NCBI GenBank assembly: GCA_019638275.1
Contig: JAHBUC010000004.1
Span: forward strand, 62,001 to 126,000
Length of the DNA: 64,000 bases
Direction of reading: 5' to 3'
Origin: Cyclobacteriaceae bacterium
GTDB lineage: Bacteria > Bacteroidota > Bacteroidia > Cytophagales > Cyclobacteriaceae
Each line of letters opens with the position of its first letter. Position 1 is the stretch's first letter. Position numbers and translations under genes: made by a program. Below, piece by piece: positions 59,667 through 64,000 of this stretch. The notes under the pieces are model-generated. The model ran no database searches and was not told the origin of the DNA. It was given only the letters and a program-made list of their open reading frames with translations.

Positions 59667-60797
59667 TTAAAGTCGGGTTTTTACTTTTTTAACCATCTCA
59701 TTTTTCCAGGAGGTGAATGTTCCTTCGTTTATGTGTTTACGAGCCTCCTTAACCAACCAAAGGTAAAAAGTAAGGTTATGAATAGAAGCAATTTGCGCGC
59801 CTAAAATCTCTTTGCTGATGATAAGGTGGCGCAGGTAAGCTTTGCTGTAGTGTGTGCTGGCGTACCCTCCCAGGTTTGCATCAATTGGCGACAAGTCGTC
59901 CTTCCATTTTTCGTTACGGATGTTGATGATGCCCGCTGAAGTGAACAGCATGCCGTTACGGGCGTTACGGGTGGGCATTACGCAATCGAACATGTCAATA
60001 CCCAGTGCAATGCATTCCAGTATATTTTCCGGTGTGCCTACCCCCATCAGGTAACGGGGTTTGTCTTTCGGTAAAATGCCACAAACCAGTTCGGTCATGG
60101 CGTACATGTCTTCATGGGGTTCGCCCACTGAGAGGCCTCCAATCGCATTTCCGCTTAAGTTTTTGGAGGCGATGTAGGTGGCTGATTGTTCACGCAGGTC
60201 TTTGTATGTACTACCCTGAACAATCGGAAAAAGGTACTGGTTGTAACCATACTTGGGTTGTGTTTTATCCAATCTGGAAACACAGCGATCAAGCCACCGG
60301 TGTGTCAACTCCATCGATTTTTTGGCGTACTTGTATTCGCACGGATAAGGTGTACACTCATCAAACGCCATGATGATATCCGCCCCGATGGTGCGCTGAA
60401 TATCCATGACATTTTCCGGAGTGAATATGTGCTTCGAGCCATCGATGTGCGATTTAAACGTAACGCCTTCTTCCTTGATTTTCCGGTTGTCCGATAATGA
60501 ATACACCTGGTAACCACCACTATCGGTAAGGATGGGCTTGTCCCATCCGATAAATGCGTGTAAGCCCCCCGCCTGTTGCAGCAGCGGCAGGCCAGGCCTA
60601 AGATAAAGGTGGTAGGTATTGCCCAGAATGATTTGCGCCTGAATATCATTTTTCAATTCACGCTGATGTACAGCTTTTACAGAGCCTGCTGTTCCAACCG
60701 GCATAAAAATGGGGGTTTCAATCGGTCCGTGATCCGTAAGGAGTGTGCCTGCGCGCGCGGAGGATTGTGAATCGTTTGCCTGAATGGAGAATTGCAT
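59667..60797 (-). CDS. tgt: tRNA-guanine(34) transglycosylase
   Basis: 376 aa. The catalytic barrel has GTYHLYLRPG-like NTYHLYLRPG, ILTDSGGYQVYSL (first Asp), IIMAFDECTPYP, GGLSVGEP, YLMGVGTPENIL and MFDCVMPTRNARNG (catalytic Asp). It exchanges guanine 34 for preQ1 in queuosine tRNAs. The usual zinc site (C-x-C-x2-C before YSRAYLHHL in E. coli) is absent; the matching stretch reads ANLGGYASTHYSKAYLRHL. Only the His of SIHNL remains. It leads the tgt - lptF/G - eamA unit. Confidence 0.93.
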   Translation of the reverse strand: MQFSIQANDSQSSARAGTLLTDHGPIETPIFMPVGTAGSVKAVHQRELKNDIQAQIILGNTYHLYLRPGLPLLQQAGGLHAFIGWDKPILTDSGGYQVYSLSDNRKIKEEGVTFKSHIDGSKHIFTPENVMDIQRTIGADIIMAFDECTPYPCEYKYAKKSMELTHRWLDRCVSRLDKTQPKYGYNQYLFPIVQGSTYKDLREQSATYIASKNLSGNAIGGLSVGEPHEDMYAMTELVCGILPKDKPRYLMGVGTPENILECIALGIDMFDCVMPTRNARNGMLFTSAGIINIRNEKWKDDLSPIDANLGGYASTHYSKAYLRHLIISKEILGAQIASIHNLTFYLWLVKEARKHINEGTFTSWKNEMVKKVKTRL

Positions 60798-60819
60798 ACT
60801 GCCGGTTGATAAACAGGCG

Positions 60820-60827
60820 CAAAAATA
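60820..60827 (-). promoter_or_regulatory. -7 promoter box of tgt
   Basis: CAAAAATA on the plus strand reads TATTTTTG, an exact -7 match, 22 bases before the tgt ATG. No well-spaced -33 element is seen. Confidence 0.5.
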
Positions 60828-60908
60828 CCGTTATCCATGCAATATTCCGCCCACCATTTATTTCAGGATGTTCCGGATGTAAATCCTTTCACCGGATTTT
60901 TCTGCCTT

Positions 60909-60916
60909 TATCTTTG
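60909..60916 (+). promoter_or_regulatory. -7 promoter box of the glycosyltransferase gene
   Basis: TATCTTTG matches TAnnTTTG exactly. Transcription would begin near 60922, about 20 bases before the TTG start used for the glycosyltransferase. Confidence 0.5.
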
Positions 60917-60942
60917 CACGATTAATTCAAACCCGTTCTGCT

Positions 60943-62046
60943 TTGTCTGTTCTGTTTGTTTTGTTTTGTGTAGCGATTGCAATTCAGCTGGTTTTCTTTC
61001 TTGTTTTTATTTACGGGTTATCCCGCAAGAGCAAAAATGAAAACGTTTCGCCTTCAAAACCTGTTTCGGTTATCGTTTGTGCGCATGATGAAGAGCAAAA
61101 CCTGCGGGAGCTGATTCCGTTAGTATTAGCTCAGGATTATCATGAATTTGAATTGATTATCGTGAACGACCGGTCAAACGATGGTACATATGATTTTTTA
61201 AGGGAAGCAACTGCTTCATATCCGAAGCTTCGCGTTGTTCAGGTAGATCATCTGCCCCCACATGCCAATGGTAAAAAGTATGGGTTAACATTGGCCATTA
61301 AGTCTGCAAGGCATGATGTTGTATTGCTGACAGATGCAGACTGTCGCCCGGCCACTAAGGGCTGGATACGTACCATGATGAGTTCAGTCGACTCGGATGC
61401 ACAACTTGTTCTGGGGTATTCACCGTACAAGAGACTACCGGGTTTTTTAAATCTCTTCATTCGATTTGAAACGTTGCTTACGGCTTTGCAGTATGTTGGT
61501 CTGGCACGAGCCGGCATGCCCTACATGGGAGTGGGGAGAAACCTGGCCTACAGCAAAGCATTGTTTTTGGAAAACAAAGGTTTTAATGGATACCTGCATG
61601 TTACTGGTGGCGATGATGATTTATTTGTGAACCAACATGCTACTTCAAAAAATACGCGTGTGTGCCTGGCTGAAGATGCATTGGTGCTATCGGAACCAAA
61701 ACGAACATGGAGGGAATTCTTTAAGCAGAAAATCAGGCATCTGCACGTAGGCAGGTTCTATAAATTCAGGCATGTTGTAGTATTGGGATTGTATAATTTT
61801 TCGCAACTCATGTTCTGGGTAACGGGCATTTTTCTGGCACTTAACAGTCAATGGGTGGTGTGGGTTTTGGCTGCCATGGTGGTTCGGTTTGTTGTATTCA
61901 TGTTAGCCGTTCAGCGGCTTTCTGTACAGGCCGGGCACAAATTTGAGGTATGGACTGTTCCTCTTTTAGATTTTCTTTTTACGATTTACTATCTTTCAAC
62001 GGGCACGGTTGCGTTGGTATCAAAAAAAGTACAATGGAAGAGCTAG
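60943..62046 (+). CDS. Membrane glycosyltransferase, GT2 family
   Basis: About 367 aa. N-terminal membrane helix, then a GT-A domain: VSVIVCAHDEEQNLRELIPLVLAQDY, IIVNDRSNDGTYDFL, LLTDADCRPATKGWI (DxD-like), GVGRNLAYSKALF, VTGGDDDLFVNQHA (catalytic base) and a QKIRHLHVGRFYKF stretch like the Q-x-x-R-W motif. Two to three C-terminal helices. It probably adds a sugar to a lipid carrier or polymer; the product is unknown. No ATG is available upstream; the TTG at 60943 is the best start. It overlaps the sigma factor gene by 13 bases. Confidence 0.87.
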   Translation: MSVLFVLFCVAIAIQLVFFLVFIYGLSRKSKNENVSPSKPVSVIVCAHDEEQNLRELIPLVLAQDYHEFELIIVNDRSNDGTYDFLREATASYPKLRVVQVDHLPPHANGKKYGLTLAIKSARHDVVLLTDADCRPATKGWIRTMMSSVDSDAQLVLGYSPYKRLPGFLNLFIRFETLLTALQYVGLARAGMPYMGVGRNLAYSKALFLENKGFNGYLHVTGGDDDLFVNQHATSKNTRVCLAEDALVLSEPKRTWREFFKQKIRHLHVGRFYKFRHVVVLGLYNFSQLMFWVTGIFLALNSQWVVWVLAAMVVRFVVFMLAVQRLSVQAGHKFEVWTVPLLDFLFTIYYLSTGTVALVSKKVQWKS

Positions 62047-62645
62047 AAGGCCGATTTTCGACAAAAGCGCTTGAGGATTTCCGGTTGATTGACGAGGCTG
62101 TCAATAACAACGATGAGCAGGCTTTTGCCAAGTTGATGCAGCGGTACAAGCGCCCGGTATACCACATGATTTTGAAAATGGTGCGCAACGTAGATGATGC
62201 AGAGGATCTCACGATCGAGTCGTTTGCCAAGGCGTTTAAAAGTCTGCACCGGTTTAAGAAGGATTTTACATTCTCTACCTGGCTTTTCCGCATTGCCACC
62301 AACAATACCATCGACTACATCCGCAAAAAGAAACTAAATACCCTCAGCATCAGCAATACCTTTACCGATGATAATGGGGAAGGTGTTTCGATTGATGTAG
62401 AAGATGAAAATCCGAACCCGCAGGAAGAGGCTATTAAAGCCCAAAAGGAAGAATTGATTCAGGTATTTGTGGATAAGTTGCCTCCCAAATACCAAAAGCT
62501 GGTTCGACTGCGTTATTTCCATGAGCTTTCGTACGAGGAGATTGCCGCAGAGATTGAAGCGCCACTCGGCACGGTAAAAGCACAACTTCACCGCGCCCGC
62601 GAACTGATGTTCGACATGGTGAAGAATAAGCGTGAGCACATTTAA
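62034..62645 (+). CDS. ECF-type sigma-70 family RNA polymerase sigma factor
   Basis: About 203 aa. Region 2 is clear (EQAFAKLMQRYKRPVYHMILKMVRNVDDAEDLTIESFAKAFKSL, then FTFSTWLFRIATNNTIDYIRKKK). An acidic linker follows, and region 4 carries the helix-turn-helix (LPPKYQKLVRLRYFHELSYEEIAAEIEAPLGTVKAQLHRARELM). No anti-sigma gene follows, so activity is not controlled by a neighbour in the usual way. The ATG at 62034 lies inside the end of the glycosyltransferase gene. rsmG is 12 bases downstream. Confidence 0.92.
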   Translation: MEELEGRFSTKALEDFRLIDEAVNNNDEQAFAKLMQRYKRPVYHMILKMVRNVDDAEDLTIESFAKAFKSLHRFKKDFTFSTWLFRIATNNTIDYIRKKKLNTLSISNTFTDDNGEGVSIDVEDENPNPQEEAIKAQKEELIQVFVDKLPPKYQKLVRLRYFHELSYEEIAAEIEAPLGTVKAQLHRARELMFDMVKNKREHI

Positions 62646-62657
62646 GTTTTTTCCTGT

Positions 62658-63287
62658 TTGCAATCAGCCGAAACTATATTCCAGTACTTTCCTGAACTGA
62701 CCAATGAGCAGCGTAATCAGTTTTCACAGCTTTATAATCTTTACAGTGATTGGAACGAGAAAATCAATGTTATCTCCCGAAAGGATGTCGATAACCTTTA
62801 TGTGAATCACGTTTTACATTCGCTGGGTATTGCAAAAGTTCAGGCATTCAAACCTAGTGCGGCCATTTTAGATGTTGGTACGGGTGGAGGCTTTCCGGGA
62901 ATACCGTTAGCCATTTTGTTTCCGGAAACCAATTTTCATCTGGTGGATTCCATTGGCAAGAAAATTAAGGTTGTCAATGCTGTAGCGGATGCGCTCGGAT
63001 TAAAGAATGTTCGTGGTGAACAAATCCGCGCGGAACAAATCAAAGGTCAGTATGATTTTATCGTAAGTCGGGCCGTTACGCGCTTAAAAGAATTTTATGG
63101 TTGGGTACACAACAAGGTGAAAAAGGAATCTATCCATGAACTGGATAACGGAATTCTGTACTTAAAAGGGGGAGATTTGGAGGAAGAACTGAACGAGCTC
63201 CGAAAGCCCTATGCCCTGTATAATCTTTCGGATTATTTCAATGAAGGTTTTTTTGAAACCAAGAAGGTGGTGTACGTTCCCTTTTAA
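62658..63287 (+). CDS. rsmG: 16S rRNA (guanine-527-N7)-methyltransferase
   Basis: 209 aa. The N-terminal helix YFPELTNEQRNQFSQLYNLYSDWNEKINVISRKD is typical of RsmG. The SAM site is AAILDVGTGGGFPGIPLAILFPE, and IVSRAVTRL follows. It methylates G527 in 16S rRNA. No ATG is available near the conserved N-terminus; the TTG at 62658 gives the expected length. It probably shares a transcript with the glycosyltransferase and the sigma factor. Its 3' end overlaps the convergent acyltransferase gene by 4 bases. Confidence 0.92.
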   Translation: MQSAETIFQYFPELTNEQRNQFSQLYNLYSDWNEKINVISRKDVDNLYVNHVLHSLGIAKVQAFKPSAAILDVGTGGGFPGIPLAILFPETNFHLVDSIGKKIKVVNAVADALGLKNVRGEQIRAEQIKGQYDFIVSRAVTRLKEFYGWVHNKVKKESIHELDNGILYLKGGDLEEELNELRKPYALYNLSDYFNEGFFETKKVVYVPF

Positions 63288-64000
63288 GCATCCATATTGT
63301 CAAGCAGGGCCTGCTTCATTTGTTCAAATGTTTTTTGTTTAAGTGCCTGAGCGTCTTCTGTGGTTAACCCCTCAACGGAAATTTCGGGCAACGCAATCAC
63401 CTTGATTTTACCGGGTCGTATGGAAAGTTTTCCCGGAGGCATAAGTTTCCCTGCGTTAATAACTACCATTGGAAGGATAGGTGTTTGCGTGTCAACCGCA
63501 ATGCGAAATGCCCCATCTTTAAAAGGTTGCAGCAGTTCTTTGGTTCTGTTTTGTGTCCCTTCGGCAAAAATCAACATGGAAATTCCGTGCGTAAGAATTC
63601 TTCTGGCATACTCCATACTTTTTTTACGGCTTTCATGACTGCTTCGATCCACCACTACGGTTGCCGCTTTCACAATAAATCCGAATACCGGAATTTTTAG
63701 TAATTCTTTTTTCGCAATCGGCCTGAATTCTCCGGGGATAATCAGGCGAATGCCGGGTATATCCAAAAAAGAAGTGTGGTTGCTTACGTAGATGTATGCC
63801 TTGCCCTTTTCAAAGTTATTCTTTCCATGAAATTCATACCGGATAAACGTGAATACACTGAATATCCACGACCAGATCCAAAGAAATTTGTAACCGATCC
63901 AGCTAAACCGGTTGCCCAGCAAAAATGGAATCATGATTCCAGGTAGGAGGATAATCATGAATACACTGAACACAATAATTACCCAAAACGTGTATAGTTT
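63284..64000 (-). CDS. PlsC-like 1-acyl-glycerol-3-phosphate acyltransferase (5' end beyond window)
   Basis: Two N-terminal membrane segments are followed by the acyltransferase blocks: block I VSNHTSFLDIPG (the H-x4-D motif), then DRSSHESRKKSMEYA, block III FAEGTQNRTKELLQPFKDGAF (the usual EGT-R form) and PILPMVVINAGKLM. It should acylate lysophosphatidic acid to phosphatidic acid at the inner membrane. The frame stays open to the right edge, and the reading KLYTFWVIIVFSVFM fits a further membrane helix, so the true start lies outside. A GTG at 63973 is an in-frame start but probably not the real one. Confidence 0.9.
   Translation of the reverse strand, partial: KLYTFWVIIVFSVFMIILLPGIMIPFLLGNRFSWIGYKFLWIWSWIFSVFTFIRYEFHGKNNFEKGKAYIYVSNHTSFLDIPGIRLIIPGEFRPIAKKELLKIPVFGFIVKAATVVVDRSSHESRKKSMEYARRILTHGISMLIFAEGTQNRTKELLQPFKDGAFRIAVDTQTPILPMVVINAGKLMPPGKLSIRPGKIKVIALPEISVEGLTTEDAQALKQKTFEQMKQALLDNMDA

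Overview
The window comes from a member of the Bacteroidota, most likely the order Cytophagales. Four things point there. Many genes are preceded by the Bacteroidota -7 box TAnnTTTG, several with a TTG about 19-20 bases upstream, and start codons lack Shine-Dalgarno sequences. Envelope genes are typical of the group (LptD-like and LptF/G-like proteins, SPOR/OmpA protein, alpha-2-macroglobulin with PBP1C). DAHP synthase is fused to chorismate mutase. There are two TPR-type signalling proteins of the Bacteroidota style. The genus cannot be named from the sequence alone. The region looks like core chromosome: about 50 genes, tightly packed, often with overlapping 3' ends. I saw no phage, insertion sequence, CRISPR array, rRNA or tRNA.

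Layout. 0-8.9 kb: start of an Ldh-type dehydrogenase (cut by the edge), MuiA-like protein, sugar transporter, Ppx/GppA phosphatase, PccB-type carboxyltransferase, M42 peptidase, YfiR-like protein and a BtuF-like metal/cobalamin-binding protein. 8.8-12.5 kb: shikimate genes aroA, aroB and a DAHP synthase-chorismate mutase on the minus strand, with a small YtxH-like gene between. 12.6-26.7 kb: proline dehydrogenase, lysS, LptD-like protein, amidase, MCE protein, a second carboxyltransferase, a SirB1-like protein, Sfp-type transferase, WD40 protein, DivIVA, folB, a ChaN-like protein and a small lipoprotein. 26.8-31.1 kb: a phenylalanine/tyrosine operon (pheA, aminotransferase, tyrA, second DAHP synthase-chorismate mutase) headed by a leader peptide and a terminator. 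31.2-42.8 kb: M15 peptidase, MscS channel, alpha-2-macroglobulin/NTF2-like/pbpC operon, OmpA protein. 42.8-55.9 kb (minus strand): TPR protein with a lone histidine-kinase dimerisation domain, cystathionine beta-synthase-like enzyme, pyrB, pyrR, two paralogous secreted proteins (one frameshifted), EVE protein, PurF-like amidotransferase, a complete TPR histidine kinase, a membrane zinc-ribbon protein. 56-64 kb: fabI, ispE, eamA, lptF/G, tgt, glycosyltransferase, ECF sigma factor, rsmG, and a PlsC-type acyltransferase running off the right edge.

The most striking system is upstream of pheA. A 28-codon open frame contains the run Phe-Trp-Phe-Tyr-Tyr-Tyr-Tyr-Phe. It is followed by a strong intrinsic terminator, and the leader carries a segment able to pair with the terminator's 5' arm. 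Together these form a classical leader-peptide attenuator sensing Phe and Tyr. The operon behind it makes Phe and Tyr from chorismate and carries its own DAHP synthase. The other DAHP synthase copy, in the aroB cluster, shows no such leader. This suggests one aromatic-responsive and one general entry enzyme into the pathway.

Other noteworthy structures are a pair of palindromic repeat copies inserted in frame in the BtuF-like gene, a long hairpin of 7-base repeats abutting the ispE start codon, and several promoters placed so close to the start codon that the transcripts should be leaderless or nearly so.
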